Below are positions 21,691-29,904 of a stretch of 64,000 bases of DNA, in pieces. The stretch covers positions 94,874 through 158,873 of the forward strand of contig NZ_QAOM01000007.1 in NCBI RefSeq assembly GCF_003051085.1. The letters are read 5' to 3'. The position numbers were made by a program, and so were the translations under genes. Position 1 is the stretch's first letter; every line of letters begins with the position of its first letter. The notes under the pieces were generated by a model. That model was not told the DNA's origin, searched no databases, and worked only from the letters and a program-made list of their open reading frames with translations. The stretch comes from Trichococcus patagoniensis. GTDB lineage: Bacteria; Bacillota; Bacilli; Lactobacillales; Aerococcaceae.

Positions 21691-23514
21691 ATGAACTTAG
21701 AAGAGATGAAGCAACGACAAAAAAGGATCAGAAATTTTTCCATCATTGCCCATATTGACCATGGGAAATCCACATTGGCGGATAGGATTCTCCAAATGAC
21801 TGATACAGTCGCCGATCGTGATATGCAAGCACAATTATTGGATTCCATGGACCTCGAAAGAGAACGAGGCATCACCATAAAACTTAACGCCGTCGAATTG
21901 ACTTACAGGGCAGAAGACGGGGAAGATTACATCTTCCATCTGATCGATACACCGGGACACGTCGACTTTACGTATGAAGTGTCCCGCAGTTTGGCAGCCT
22001 GCGAAGGGGCTATTCTGGTAGTGGATGCGGCGCAAGGGGTCGAAGCACAAACCCTCGCCAACGTTTATTTGGCTTTGGACAACAATCTGGAAATCGTGCC
22101 TGTCATCAACAAAATCGATTTGCCTGCCGCAGATCCTGAACGCGTCAGGGCTGAAGTTGAGGATGTCATCGGGATCGATGCCAGCGATGCGGTTTTGGCG
22201 AGCGCGAAAATCGGCTTGGGCATCCCTGAGTTGTTGGAACAGATCGTCGCAAAAATCCCGGCTCCGGAAGGTGATCTGGAAGCGCCTTTGCAAGCCTTGG
22301 TTTTTGACTCGATCTATGACCCATATCGCGGAGTCGTACTGAATATCCGGATCAAAAACGGCGTGGTCCGACCGGGCGACATGATCAGATTCATGGCTAA
22401 CGGCAAAGAGTATGAAGTCATCGAAGTAGGGATTTTCTCTCCGAAACCGATCAAGCGCGACTTTTTGATGGTCGGAGACGTCGGCTATTTGACTGCCGGC
22501 ATCAAAACGATCCAAGATACACAGGTCGGCGACACGGTTACGTTGGCGAACAATCCTGCCAGCGAAGCTTTGGCCGGCTACCGCAAAATGAACCCGATGG
22601 TATACTGCGGCATCTACCCAGTTGATGCATCGGACTTCAATGACTTGCGCGAAGCTTTGGAAAAACTACAATTGAACGATGCTTCCTTGCAGTTCGAGGC
22701 GGAATCTTCGCAAGCACTCGGCTTCGGTTTCCGTACCGGATTTTTGGGCATGCTGCATATGGACGTTATCCAGGAACGGATCGAGCGCGAATTCGATCTG
22801 GATATCATCACGACAGCACCGTCTGTTATTTATCGCGTCAACAAGACCGATGGCGAATTTTTGGAAATCGACAATCCTTCGGAAATGCCCGATGCGACAA
22901 CGATCCAAAGCATCGAGGAGCCGTATGTCAAAGCGAGCATAATGGTGCCGAACGACTATGTTGGTGCGGTCATGGAAATCGCCCAAAAGAAACGCGGCAG
23001 TTTCATTACGATGGATTATTTGGATGATTTCCGCGTCAATGTCGTCTATGAAATGCCGCTTTCGGAAATCATCTTTGATTTCTTCGATAGATTGAAATCA
23101 AGCACGAAGGGATACGCTTCCCTGGATTATGAATTGATCGGCTACCGTGAAAGCAAGCTCGTCAAGATGGATATCCTCTTGAACGGGGAAGCTGTCGATG
23201 CCTTGAGTTTGATCGTGCATCGCGATTTCGCCTATGCCCGCGGAAAAATAATCACAGAAAAACTGCGCGGATTGATTCCACGCCAACAGTTCGAAGTTCC
23301 GATCCAAGCAACGATCGGCAACAAGATCCTGGCACGGACTACCATCAAAGCTTTGCGCAAAAACGTACTGGCTAAATGTTACGGCGGGGATATTTCCCGT
23401 AAGCGTAAATTGCTGGATAAACAAAAAGAAGGCAAGAAGCGCATGAAGCAAGTCGGATCCGTCGAGGTTCCACAAGAAGCCTTCATGGCCGTTCTCAAGA
23501 TGGACGAGGACTAG
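21691..23514 (+). CDS. lepA: elongation factor 4 (LepA)
   Basis: Ribosome-bound translational GTPase. G1 AHIDHGKST, the switch region [15 protein letters not shown]3 DTPGHVDF, G4 NKIDLP, and the LepA-specific C-terminal domain ([20 protein letters not shown]) are all present. At 607 residues it is full length and ends AVLKMDED. The last 43 bp belong to the prophage attL core. Because the element carries a matching 3' end, the protein sequence is preserved after integration. Confidence 0.97.
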   Translation: MNLEEMKQRQKRIRNFSIIAHIDHGKSTLADRILQMTDTVADRDMQAQLLDSMDLERERGITIKLNAVELTYRAEDGEDYIFHLIDTPGHVDFTYEVSRSLAACEGAILVVDAAQGVEAQTLANVYLALDNNLEIVPVINKIDLPAADPERVRAEVEDVIGIDASDAVLASAKIGLGIPELLEQIVAKIPAPEGDLEAPLQALVFDSIYDPYRGVVLNIRIKNGVVRPGDMIRFMANGKEYEVIEVGIFSPKPIKRDFLMVGDVGYLTAGIKTIQDTQVGDTVTLANNPASEALAGYRKMNPMVYCGIYPVDASDFNDLREALEKLQLNDASLQFEAESSQALGFGFRTGFLGMLHMDVIQERIEREFDLDIITTAPSVIYRVNKTDGEFLEIDNPSEMPDATTIQSIEEPYVKASIMVPNDYVGAVMEIAQKKRGSFITMDYLDDFRVNVVYEMPLSEIIFDFFDRLKSSTKGYASLDYELIGYRESKLVKMDILLNGEAVDALSLIVHRDFAYARGKIITEKLRGLIPRQQFEVPIQATIGNKILARTTIKALRKNVLAKCYGGDISRKRKLLDKQKEGKKRMKQVGSVEVPQEAFMAVLKMDED

Positions 23515-23516
23515 AA
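23472..23516 (+). repeat. attL: attL core: direct repeat in the lepA 3' end
   Basis: A 45-bp sequence covering the last codons and stop of lepA recurs at 63693-63737 with two mismatches (C/G at 23496, C/T at 23505). The first 24 bp are identical. Both differences are third-codon-position changes that leave the lepA protein unchanged. The integrase gene begins (3' end) 98 bp to the right, as expected for attL. Confidence 0.93.
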
Positions 23517-23565
23517 GGCTGATGTATCAACCTTGCTAGCCCGTCCCAATCCTTCAAAATAGTAT

Positions 23566-23608
23566 TTTTCACACATTTTTCACACATCGTTTAAAAAATG
23601 TGTGAAAA
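23566..23608. repeat. integrase arm-type repeats / hairpin at the prophage left end
   Basis: The 11-bp unit TTTTCACACAT occurs twice in tandem (23566-23576, 23577-23587) and once inverted (ATGTGTGAAAA, 23598-23608). It starts 50 bp inside attL. It may be an integrase arm site, a convergent terminator for lepA and int, or both. Confidence 0.6.
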
Positions 23609-23613
23609 CTTCA

Positions 23614-24750
23614 TCAGAAATCCTGCGAGATGCGGTCGAATAATTCGGCCGTGTCTCGCTTTTTCTTTTTGGTCAGATGGATGTACGTGTCAGATGTGAT
23701 CGCAGCGCGGGAGTGTCCAAGCCGGACCTGGACTTCCTTGATCGTTGCGCCGTTCTCCAGCAACATGGTCCCGTGCGTATGCCGGAAAGAATGGAAGTTG
23801 AAGTCCACGCCGCTGATCTCGCGAACCTTCCCGACGTGCCATTTGATGGAATTAGGGGTAACGGGTGCGCCGTCTTCCTTCGTGCAGACAAAGTTCGATT
23901 CTTTATAGAACGGCCCATAACGCAGGCGGTTCTCTTTCTGCTGCTTTCGGTGTTTCCGGAGGATCTCATATAAAGCTTCCCCAAACGGTATTTCTCGATA
24001 GCTGGATGCCGTCTTCGGAGACGTAATAGCTATTTCTCCACCCTTATGAATCATCGTAGCTTCAACATGAATGATTTTGTCCTCCAAATCCACGTTTTTC
24101 CACTCCAGGGCGCATACTTCACCGCGCCGCATGCCGGTGTAATAGGCAATCATCATGGGAATATAGAACGCACTTGCTTCCGGAACCGCCATACGCAGCT
24201 TGCTCCAATCTTCCCGGCTAATGATCTTCATTTCATCTTTCGAAAGTTTCCTTTTTTCGAAGCGGGGTGATTCCACGTAAGCCATAGGATTTTCCTTCAG
24301 GAACATATACGGATATACAGCTTTCCGAAAAGCATTCTTCAGGACGGAGGTCACAATGCTGATCGTCTTCTGGGCATATCCTTTCCGAAACTCTTCATGG
24401 ACTAGGTTCTGAAGGATAGATGGATCTATCTCCCTGAGATAGTATTTGTCCAGGTAGGGCAGAATGTGCTTGTCAATCACCATGCGATAATTCTGCTGCG
24501 TATTGTATTTTAAATTGGTCATCACATAGTTCTCGTACCAGTACTCAAAGAAATCCCGCACCGAAATATTTGATACATCTTTATAGCGTCCGGTGTCTTT
24601 CAATTCATTGATGGCTTTGCGCAGGGCGTTCTCCGCGTCTTCGTAGGTAAGGCCTCCGAAGCGCTCAAGCTGTCGTCTCTTGCCATTCACTTTTGGGAGA
24701 TCGAGGGTGTAATAATAATTTTTCCCTCTTTTTCGGATGGTTCCTCTCAT
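23614..24750 (-). CDS. int: prophage tyrosine integrase
   Basis: Site-specific recombinase of the phage integrase family that inserts the prophage at lepA. N-terminal AP2-like arm-binding domain (RKRGKNYYYTLDLP), SAM-like core-binding domain, and catalytic domain. The first catalytic Arg is in YTGMRRGEVCALEW; HSFRHTHGT supplies the next His/Arg, LGHS the last His/Trp position, and the nucleophilic Tyr is in SDTYIHL. The ATG at 24750, after AAAAGGAG, is preferred over an upstream in-frame start. 378 residues. A LexA-box-like site lies 39-50 bp upstream. Confidence 0.95.
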   Translation of the reverse strand: MRGTIRKRGKNYYYTLDLPKVNGKRRQLERFGGLTYEDAENALRKAINELKDTGRYKDVSNISVRDFFEYWYENYVMTNLKYNTQQNYRMVIDKHILPYLDKYYLREIDPSILQNLVHEEFRKGYAQKTISIVTSVLKNAFRKAVYPYMFLKENPMAYVESPRFEKRKLSKDEMKIISREDWSKLRMAVPEASAFYIPMMIAYYTGMRRGEVCALEWKNVDLEDKIIHVEATMIHKGGEIAITSPKTASSYREIPFGEALYEILRKHRKQQKENRLRYGPFYKESNFVCTKEDGAPVTPNSIKWHVGKVREISGVDFNFHSFRHTHGTMLLENGATIKEVQVRLGHSRAAITSDTYIHLTKKKKRDTAELFDRISQDF

Positions 24751-24786
24751 TTTCAAGCACTCCTTTTGGATTTTTATTATCAAAAA

Positions 24787-24802
24787 GCAAACGTATGTTC
24801 TT
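24787..24802 (-). promoter_or_regulatory. LexA/SOS-box-like site upstream of int
   Basis: On the minus strand the site reads GAAC-ATAC-GTTT, matching the Gram-positive DinR/LexA pattern GAACRNRYGTTY at every position. It lies within the probable int promoter. A 14/16 match occurs at 60889-60904 before the right-end cargo. Confidence 0.45.
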
Positions 24803-24810
24803 TTTGTTTG

Positions 24811-24839
24811 TTAAAGAAAAGCCTTATTTCACAAGGCTT
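24811..24839 (-). terminator. small hairpin upstream of int
   Basis: AAGCCTT (24819-24825) pairs with AAGGCTT (24833-24839); on the minus strand it is followed by TTCTTT. It could stop leftward transcripts from the 25350-26180 gene before int. Confidence 0.45.
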
Positions 24840-24944
24840 CTTGATACACTACTTTCACTTTAGTCGAGTAGAGTGGTGATTTTGAATGTTAATTTTTCAT
24901 TTGGTTTATATTTTGTGTTACTATTAGAAAAAGGGGGAATAGAT

Positions 24945-25367
24945 ATGTCAAGGAAACTTAAAGAGCATTTGAATATATACGTGTATATTTATTTTCCGCT
25001 TCTTGTATCTATCTTGTTTTATCTAATTTCCCTTCACACAAATGAAAACTTAATATTTAGTAATAACTTGAAAATATATTCAGTTGAAATATCACTTTCT
25101 ATCTTAGGAATACTATTAACTATATTAGGATTATTTGCAGCTTTACCAGAAAATAAATATGAGGGAGCTATGAAAAAATATAATTATTATAATATAATTT
25201 TTAACACTCTTTTTTTCGGTATCCTAGCAGCTGTTGTACATTTAGTAGCTACACTTATTGGTATTTGTGTATCCCTACAAGTTTATTTGTTTTTAATTTA
25301 TATATCTGAAACAATTATAGCTACCGTTTGGATCTATAAAATTTTAAAGTTAGTCTATAGAACTTAA
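24945..25367 (+). CDS. small four-helix membrane protein, prophage cargo
   Basis: I do not recognise a named family. The 140 residues contain four hydrophobic segments at about 11-30, 46-67, 83-108 and 111-136, with a basic N-terminus. The start at ATG 24945 follows AAGGGGG; an upstream in-frame start has no ribosome-binding site. It is very AT-rich and on the opposite strand to the rest of the lysogeny module, suggesting an independently acquired moron. Its last 18 bp overlap the end of the convergent gene 25350-26180. A membrane role such as superinfection exclusion is possible but is inference only. Confidence 0.65.
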   Translation: MSRKLKEHLNIYVYIYFPLLVSILFYLISLHTNENLIFSNNLKIYSVEISLSILGILLTILGLFAALPENKYEGAMKKYNYYNIIFNTLFFGILAAVVHLVATLIGICVSLQVYLFLIYISETIIATVWIYKILKLVYRT

Positions 25368-26180
25368 ATTTTCTGAAAGTAAGTTTTCAATTACATCTAA
25401 ATTATTTATTTCGTCTTCATTAATTTTAATGGAGACTTTTTTTATAAGTTTCTTTTCAACTAAATCAATCAATCCCTCGTTTGTCGAGAGCTCAAAAGTG
25501 TTGAATTGTTGAGAAATATTATCTTTAGAACTCAAGCTTTCTAGTAATTTATTATTCTTTACTTGAGGTTCAAGCTGTAAAGTAACTCGAGCATTCCTAA
25601 TAGATGTTTTATCTAGTTCATACAATTCATTTGTTGTTAAAAATTGGTTATCCATTAACTGAACAGAAGAGTAGGAAAATTTTATTTGATCTAACTCAGT
25701 TGTTTGAAGTAGTTTTTCACGAATGTTATCATCTTTTATAGGAGCAATAGAAACTATATCGTAATGCTCATTTAAATTAAATTTTTCTCTTAGAAACTTT
25801 GAAAAATAAGTTATGAAACCGCCGCACTTATTATTGTGTAATAATATTATTTGATTTTTTTCTAAATTAAGTAAAAAATAAGTATACGTTTCTATCAAAG
25901 TTTCTAAAAATTCAAAACTATAATCATCTTTGTTTCTGCTTCTGATTAATTCCCCGTCATCAATATTTGCTAATCTGCCATAACTACCAAAAATATTTGA
26001 AGAATCAATCTTTATAACTTCTATAATTACACCATCTGGTCTATTTAAATAAGTATAATCGTTTTCTGTCGCCTTTTTTTTGAATTTTACAACTTCATCT
26101 TTTAAAGTACTGTCTCCAAAAACATTTATCTGTCTTTTCTTTTCTAGAACTAAGTCATAATAGAGCAATGTTCTCTCCAT
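25350..26180 (-). CDS. uncharacterised AT-rich lysogeny-module protein
   Basis: A 276-residue soluble protein of unknown function. It has no membrane segment and no motif I can name. A central mixed alpha/beta region (about 85-165, including QIILLHNNKCGGFITYFSKF) is followed by an acidic, Asn/Ser-rich C-terminal third. The start at ATG 26180 follows AGAGGGG. Base composition is much more AT-rich than flanking phage genes. It converges on and overlaps the four-helix membrane protein by 18 bp. Its place between integrase and the immunity genes is a usual site for lysogenic-conversion or exclusion genes. Confidence 0.7.
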   Translation of the reverse strand: MERTLLYYDLVLEKKRQINVFGDSTLKDEVVKFKKKATENDYTYLNRPDGVIIEVIKIDSSNIFGSYGRLANIDDGELIRSRNKDDYSFEFLETLIETYTYFLLNLEKNQIILLHNNKCGGFITYFSKFLREKFNLNEHYDIVSIAPIKDDNIREKLLQTTELDQIKFSYSSVQLMDNQFLTTNELYELDKTSIRNARVTLQLEPQVKNNKLLESLSSKDNISQQFNTFELSTNEGLIDLVEKKLIKKVSIKINEDEINNLDVIENLLSENLSSID

Positions 26181-26213
26181 CTAAGTATGCCCCCTCTTCT
26201 TTAATAGACTATC

Positions 26214-26257
26214 ACCCCGCACTCCACGCCGCCTGGGAGTGGGGGTATTTTATTTTT
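26214..26257 (+). terminator. GC-rich hairpin with T-tail
   Basis: ACCCC/GGGGT and CACTCC/GGAGTG pair around a bulged G and a 10-base loop, followed on the plus strand by ATTTTATTTTTT. It lies between two minus-strand genes, so it would stop plus-strand readthrough. Confidence 0.45.
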
Positions 26258-26840
26258 TCGCGAATTTTAATTTCAGCTGTAGATTGTAATTTTTTTCGCC
26301 CGTTTTCACTTTATCGTCATCGTCCAAGTATTTATACTTTCCACCTGATAAACTTGTCTCTATCGCATGTAGGTCAGCCGATTCAAAGCGTTTTAGAACT
26401 CTTTTCGCCCCATCTTCCGGAAGAATGCCTAATAAAAACTCATGCTCTTTGTCCTTGCCAACATAGACACTAATAACCTCTGATGAATCAGAAACATCTA
26501 ACCTGACATGCGGTAGCTTCCCTCCACTTAATTCGTATACAGGATCCTCTTCGAAAAAGCTTCCATGCTCCTCATCGAGAATGTCTTTATTTGATAAACC
26601 CTGGTATAATTCTTTGAAAAATTTTTCTTTCTTCAATTCTGCGATGAGTTTTTTTAATTTTTCATGTCTGTCTTCTAGCTTTATTCCGGAAACATACGTT
26701 TTTATGGTTGTGGTCGTAATCGTTTTTTTTGGTATACCATCTTCAACAGGCTTCATTACTTGACTAGGTTTTTCAAGGATTCCCGGAGAACCTTTTGCAG
26801 CAGCCTTACTTTTAAATAATGACGTTAACTTACTGAACAT
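26250..26840 (-). CDS. hypothetical prophage protein, lysogeny module
   Basis: 196 residues, family not recognised. The amphipathic basic N-terminus (MFSKLTSLFKSKAAAKG) is followed by a Thr-rich strand (KKTITTTTIKTYVSG) and an alpha/beta domain with an acidic centre. The C-terminus is lysine-rich. AAAGGTGATGG precedes the ATG. The basic amphipathic start could bind membrane or nucleic acid, but this is inference. It lies downstream of the Ltp-like exclusion gene, separated by a candidate small RNA. Confidence 0.65.
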   Translation of the reverse strand: MFSKLTSLFKSKAAAKGSPGILEKPSQVMKPVEDGIPKKTITTTTIKTYVSGIKLEDRHEKLKKLIAELKKEKFFKELYQGLSNKDILDEEHGSFFEEDPVYELSGGKLPHVRLDVSDSSEVISVYVGKDKEHEFLLGILPEDGAKRVLKRFESADLHAIETSLSGGKYKYLDDDDKVKTGEKNYNLQLKLKFAKK

Positions 26841-26939
26841 ATAACCATCACCTTTCTTATTCTTGATTTATAGATCAAAAACAACTTCCAGATTCTTACC
26901 GTCCAAAGTAGGGGAGTGGGGGGGTGTATCCCAAATTCA

Positions 26940-27005
26940 TGCTATAATAGTCATGTAAAAAATAAACGTATCCTGATGACCACCGTTGCAGCGGTGGTTT
27001 TTGTG
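26940..27005 (+). ncRNA. candidate small RNA with own promoter and terminator
   Basis: An extended -10 promoter (TGCTATAAT, 26940-26948) on the plus strand is followed about 30 bp later by an intrinsic terminator: ACCACCG (26979-26985), CGGTGGT (26992-26998), then a T-run. The predicted transcript is about 45-55 nt, lies in a stretch between two minus-strand genes, and has no good open frame before the terminator. No -35 hexamer is visible. Confidence 0.4.
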
Positions 27006-27020
27006 TTGCTGAAAAAATTC

Positions 27021-27052
27021 CCCCGCTACTTGCCATCTGACAAGTAGCGGGG
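27021..27052. terminator. bidirectional terminator after the Ltp-like gene
   Basis: CCCCGCTACTTG pairs perfectly with CAAGTAGCGGGG (12 bp, 8-base loop), with T-rich tracts on both sides. It ends the minus-strand exclusion gene whose stop is at 27061. Confidence 0.85.
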
Positions 27053-27060
27053 TGTTTTAT

Positions 27061-27792
27061 TTATTGCGGTAAATTGTTAATTGCATACTGCGCTTGTTCT
27101 GCAGTGTAGCCTTCGTAAATTAACTGATCATACAAGCCTTGGTCGGAGAAAGAAGAGTAGTCTAAATAATCAATAGCTTTTTGGAGAGCGTTCGCATTCC
27201 AATCTGTTACTACATTATCGACAGCATATTGCGTTGCATCTTCAGGAAATCCTTCGTATAACAATTGGTCGTAAAGGCCCTGCTTAGAAAAACTTGAATA
27301 ATTTAGGTAATCATTTGCCTTACCCAATGCATTTCGAAATTCTCTTGAAATTTCAGGTACCGGAGTTGGCGCTACAACAGGTTCGCTTGGTACACTCACT
27401 GCTGGTTCTTCGACTACAATAGGTTCTTCAGCAATTACGATCTCAGAAGAGGCCGCCTCTGGTGCAGCAACTTCAGCAACAACACTTTCAGAAGAAGCGG
27501 ATTCTGATACGGCTGTTTCCGATTTTTTTGTTTGTGTAGATGTTGAAGTAGTGGTGTTAGCGGCAGATTCTGAATCAGCTCCGCCGGACCCGAGCAAGAT
27601 AAAGAATCCGAACAGACCGATAACAGTAGCCACTGCCGAGATCTTCATTTTTTGAGGATTTGGCTCTTTCTTTGTGTAGTACCAAATACCAAGTCCGCCG
27701 AGAATTAAAATAATAGGCGAAATAATCGAAAATAAAGCAATTACTATACTAAAAACCACAAATCCGCCAATCCATTTTCCAATCGTTTTCAT
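27061..27792 (-). CDS. Ltp-like superinfection-exclusion protein
   Basis: Membrane-anchored protein with two Ltp-type helix-turn-helix repeats. Hydrophobic segments at about 8-40 and 50-68 are followed by a Ser/Ala/Glu/Val/Pro-rich linker (about 75-155). Two repeats of about 43 residues follow, each with the pattern ALxKAxDYLxYSSFSxxGLYDQL and YEG...QYAxxN. In phage TP-J34 the Ltp lipoprotein with such repeats blocks DNA injection by related phages. Here a membrane anchor replaces the lipobox. The start is ATG 27792 after TTTGGAGG. Location in the lysogeny module fits expression from the prophage. Confidence 0.85.
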   Translation of the reverse strand: MKTIGKWIGGFVVFSIVIALFSIISPIILILGGLGIWYYTKKEPNPQKMKISAVATVIGLFGFFILLGSGGADSESAANTTTSTSTQTKKSETAVSESASSESVVAEVAAPEAASSEIVIAEEPIVVEEPAVSVPSEPVVAPTPVPEISREFRNALGKANDYLNYSSFSKQGLYDQLLYEGFPEDATQYAVDNVVTDWNANALQKAIDYLDYSSFSDQGLYDQLIYEGYTAEQAQYAINNLPQ

Positions 27793-27981
27793 TTTTTTTA
27801 CCTCCAAAGTAAAGTATTTTTATAGTAACGGCAGACCACTTGCCGTCATTATCATTATACTCTAATAAACAAGAAATATTGTAGGCAAAATGAAATATTT
27901 ATTTAGTATGAAACAGTAAAGTTTCTTTTTGGAAATAGAAATATGTTACAACTCCGTTTTGATTCAACAAATGTAATTCCT

Positions 27982-28476
27982 TTATTTCTTACTTATCTCC
28001 AAATAATCCGCCATATGCTCATCAACGCCATACAGCAGCTGCAACCGGCCAAACGTGTCAGGCATAGTACCATTTTCTGATACATAATGATCCAACAGCA
28101 GAGTAGCTGCAAAACGATTCGCTTCATACTCCAGTTTACTTCGTGACAGACCTGTAGAAACATAGTACCCCGCCAGGGAAGAGTGTTCTAAAGCGTGATA
28201 GAGTTCATGTGCCATTACGTAGTAGCGGCGTTCTGAGTCTTTTATGGACTCATTCAACAGGATCATTGGTTTCTCAAATAAATTGATGAACTGTCCTTTA
28301 GGATTTTCCGCAAAGGGCACATAGCGTACTTCAATATCATAATTTTCGGCAATCAGGAAGGGGTCCAGGGTTTTGCACTGGATGGAAAGGTGATTGATTA
28401 ACCTTTTTATTTTTTCGTGTTGGGATCTATTTTTTTCGATCTTTGATCTTCTCCCAGAAAATTCCAGTAAGTACAT
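27982..28476 (-). CDS. ImmA/IrrE-type metallopeptidase
   Basis: Zinc protease expected to cleave or modulate the CI-like repressor at induction. The active-site motif HELYHALEH (HExxH) is at about residues 72-80, followed by EYEANRFAATLL, which supplies the third ligand. 164 residues. The ATG at 28476 lies inside the end of the upstream cI gene (50-bp overlap, different frame) and is preceded by AAAGGG, suggesting translational coupling. Such repressor-protease pairs are known from ICEBs1 and many Gram-positive prophages. Confidence 0.92.
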   Translation of the reverse strand: MYLLEFSGRRSKIEKNRSQHEKIKRLINHLSIQCKTLDPFLIAENYDIEVRYVPFAENPKGQFINLFEKPMILLNESIKDSERRYYVMAHELYHALEHSSLAGYYVSTGLSRSKLEYEANRFAATLLLDHYVSENGTMPDTFGRLQLLYGVDEHMADYLEISKK

Positions 28477-28786
28477 CCTTAACCCTTTGTTTTTCCTCTT
28501 CCGTTAGGTTTTCCCCGCCGTATGCCATATTTACATTACTGTTCAGCATTTCCTCTAAATCGATGATATCCTCTTGTGTCGCCCAATCTGGGACATCGTG
28601 GCCTAATAAATAGTCTGTTGTGACGTTGTAATAATTAGCCAGCTTAACTAAAGTTTCATTATCCGGTTGATTCCTACCATTTTCAAAATGGGAATAATTA
28701 GAACGAGTTAATCCTAAATCGTTAGCGACTTCCTCTTGATTCTTCTTAGTCCTTTTTCTCAAGTCCTTTAACTTTTCCGAGAACAT
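28427..28786 (-). CDS. CI-like lysogeny repressor (XRE family)
   Basis: 119-residue repressor. The N-terminal helix-turn-helix (NQEEVANDLGLTRSNYSHFE, about residues 17-36) is followed by the sequence NVTTDYLLG, typical of Gram-positive phage repressors. The C-terminus is short with no LexA-type self-cleavage domain, consistent with control by the adjacent ImmA-like protease. The start at ATG 28786 follows AAAGGACGG; the frame is open to 28831, but that would run into the operator. It is divergent from cro. Confidence 0.92.
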   Translation of the reverse strand: MFSEKLKDLRKRTKKNQEEVANDLGLTRSNYSHFENGRNQPDNETLVKLANYYNVTTDYLLGHDVPDWATQEDIIDLEEMLNSNVNMAYGGENLTEEEKQRVKDVLTGIFWEKIKDRKK

Positions 28787-28824
28787 ATAAACACCGTCCT
28801 TTAAGGGTATTTTAACATTCCTAT

Positions 28825-28839
28825 GATACAAAGAGTATC
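28825..28839. promoter_or_regulatory. prophage operator O1
   Basis: GATACAAAGAGTATC: an inverted repeat GATAC-N5-GTATC. It overlaps the likely -10 (TATCAT) of the leftward cI promoter, so binding here would control cI. Confidence 0.75.
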
Positions 28840-28876
28840 ATTTGAAACAAAAAATACAAAATGTACCAAATAAAGA

Positions 28877-28905
28877 TTGACGATACAAAACGTATCGTAT
28901 ATACT
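28877..28905 (+). promoter_or_regulatory. early lytic promoter (PR equivalent) with operator O2
   Basis: TTGACG (28877-28882), 17-bp spacer, TATACT (28900-28905). The perfect palindrome CGATACAAAACGTATCG (28881-28897) fills the spacer, so repressor binding would block RNA polymerase directly. Confidence 0.85.
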
Positions 28906-28916
28906 GAGTTCATAAA

Positions 28917-28931
28917 GATACAAAACGTATC
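28917..28931. promoter_or_regulatory. prophage operator O3
   Basis: GATACAAAACGTATC, identical to the core of O2 and centred 35 bp downstream of it, between the early promoter and cro. A partial copy (GATACAAAACGTAAC) lies at 29160-29174 inside cro. Confidence 0.75.
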
Positions 28932-28947
28932 GAAAAGATGGAGGTAG

Positions 28948-29190
28948 GTGAGAACATTGAGATCGAATCTCGTAAAATTAAGAACTGATTCTGGATTGAC
29001 AAGGAAGGAGTTAGCTGGGAATTTAGGTATTTCGGAAATATCTGTAAGAAAAATTGAAGAGGGGACAAGGAATCCTAGTCCTAGAATGGCAAAGAAATTT
29101 GCGTTGTATTACAAGAGGGGATTGGATGATTTATTCCCCGATATTTTTTTAATCAGATATGATACAAAACGTAACATTAAATCGCCTTAG
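28948..29190 (+). CDS. Cro-like regulator
   Basis: 80-residue single-domain XRE protein, the first rightward gene of the early operon. The helix-turn-helix TRKELAGNLGISEISVRKIE is near residues 19-38. GTG 28948 sits close to GGAGG; TTG 28957 is an equally possible start. The divergent arrangement with the CI-like gene and three GATAC operators is a standard temperate-phage switch. Confidence 0.85.
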   Translation: MRTLRSNLVKLRTDSGLTRKELAGNLGISEISVRKIEEGTRNPSPRMAKKFALYYKRGLDDLFPDIFLIRYDTKRNIKSP

Positions 29191-29270
29191 TATTAGTTTA
29201 ATACCTTTATGAATGGATTGTAATCCCCGCAAATACAAAGGTAACCAACAAAAGAAAGAAGGGAAACAAA

Positions 29271-29360
29271 ATGCAACTAGCAACATTTCTATTACTAATT
29301 GCACATTTGATTTTGAATGTTGTCATTTTAGTCAAGCTCAGAAAACTTGACACTAAATAA
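29271..29360 (+). CDS. small membrane peptide (29 aa)
   Basis: ATG after GAAGGG begins a 29-residue peptide with one hydrophobic helix (about residues 3-21, rich in Leu/Ile/Val) and a basic tail. It lies between cro and the antirepressor and overlaps the end of the convergent gene 29328-29849. Function unknown; a good ribosome-binding site is the main support. Confidence 0.45.
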   Translation: MQLATFLLLIAHLILNVVILVKLRKLDTK

Positions 29361-29849
29361 TTTTTTTTTGGAAAACCAACGTATTTTTTTGTCTGTGGTT
29401 ATCTTGATAACCATATGATCCGGAAAAGGATTGACGTAATAACTAAATTCTATTTTTGATTCCGATGGAATGATTAAAGTTTTCGAAAACGGATTAGCAT
29501 ATTCCCAAGCAACTGGAATTGTAGCAGGGTCCAAAATAGAATGACCAACAATATTTGTGTATTCGGATTTCGGTTCATAATCCACAACTCTTACTGGATT
29601 ATTTTCCAAATCAAACAACTTAACATCCTTTATTTTTAAAGGCGCATTAGAAGCGTTGAAAATTGAAAAAAATATCAAGTAAGGCCGATTTTTTTTCTGC
29701 ATATATTCACACTCTACTATTTCAATGGAGTATCGATCTCTTCTATGCGTATACCAAACGCTGTAAATCGCAATAAATAGTGCTAAAACGGCAATAACAA
29801 AATTCCAAAAATTCAATTGAAATAAGAATGAAGGCAAAGTGATTGTCAT
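29328..29849 (-). CDS. single-pass membrane protein, prophage moron
   Basis: 173 residues, no family recognised. One N-terminal membrane helix (about 8-30, FWNFVIAVLALFIAIYSVWY) is followed by basic residues and a soluble beta-rich domain. The topology resembles the protein at 39902-40444. It is on the opposite strand to the early operon and AT-rich, so it is likely expressed separately, possibly from the prophage state. The start is ATG 29849 with ATTGGAG upstream. An exclusion or host-fitness role is inference. Confidence 0.65.
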   Translation of the reverse strand: MTITLPSFLFQLNFWNFVIAVLALFIAIYSVWYTHRRDRYSIEIVECEYMQKKNRPYLIFFSIFNASNAPLKIKDVKLFDLENNPVRVVDYEPKSEYTNIVGHSILDPATIPVAWEYANPFSKTLIIPSESKIEFSYYVNPFPDHMVIKITTDKKIRWFSKKKLFSVKFSELD

Positions 29850-29904
29850 GATTTTTTTCTCCAATCATTTTTAATTTAAGTATAGCAAAGAAAGGAAGAC
29901 AAAT

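Noticed and set aside
24945..26180. Kiwa defence system (four-helix KwaA plus KwaB)
   Set aside because: Topology of the small protein is suggestive, but the genes are convergent rather than an operon and the larger protein does not resemble KwaB as I know it.
26168..26473. Plus-strand frame opposite the 196-residue gene
   Set aside because: Spans a hairpin and has no ribosome-binding site; the minus-strand gene has one.
26971..27047. 23-residue peptide across the small RNA terminator as a type I toxin
   Set aside because: It would run through both terminators and lacks a ribosome-binding site; no Fst/Ldr-type motif.
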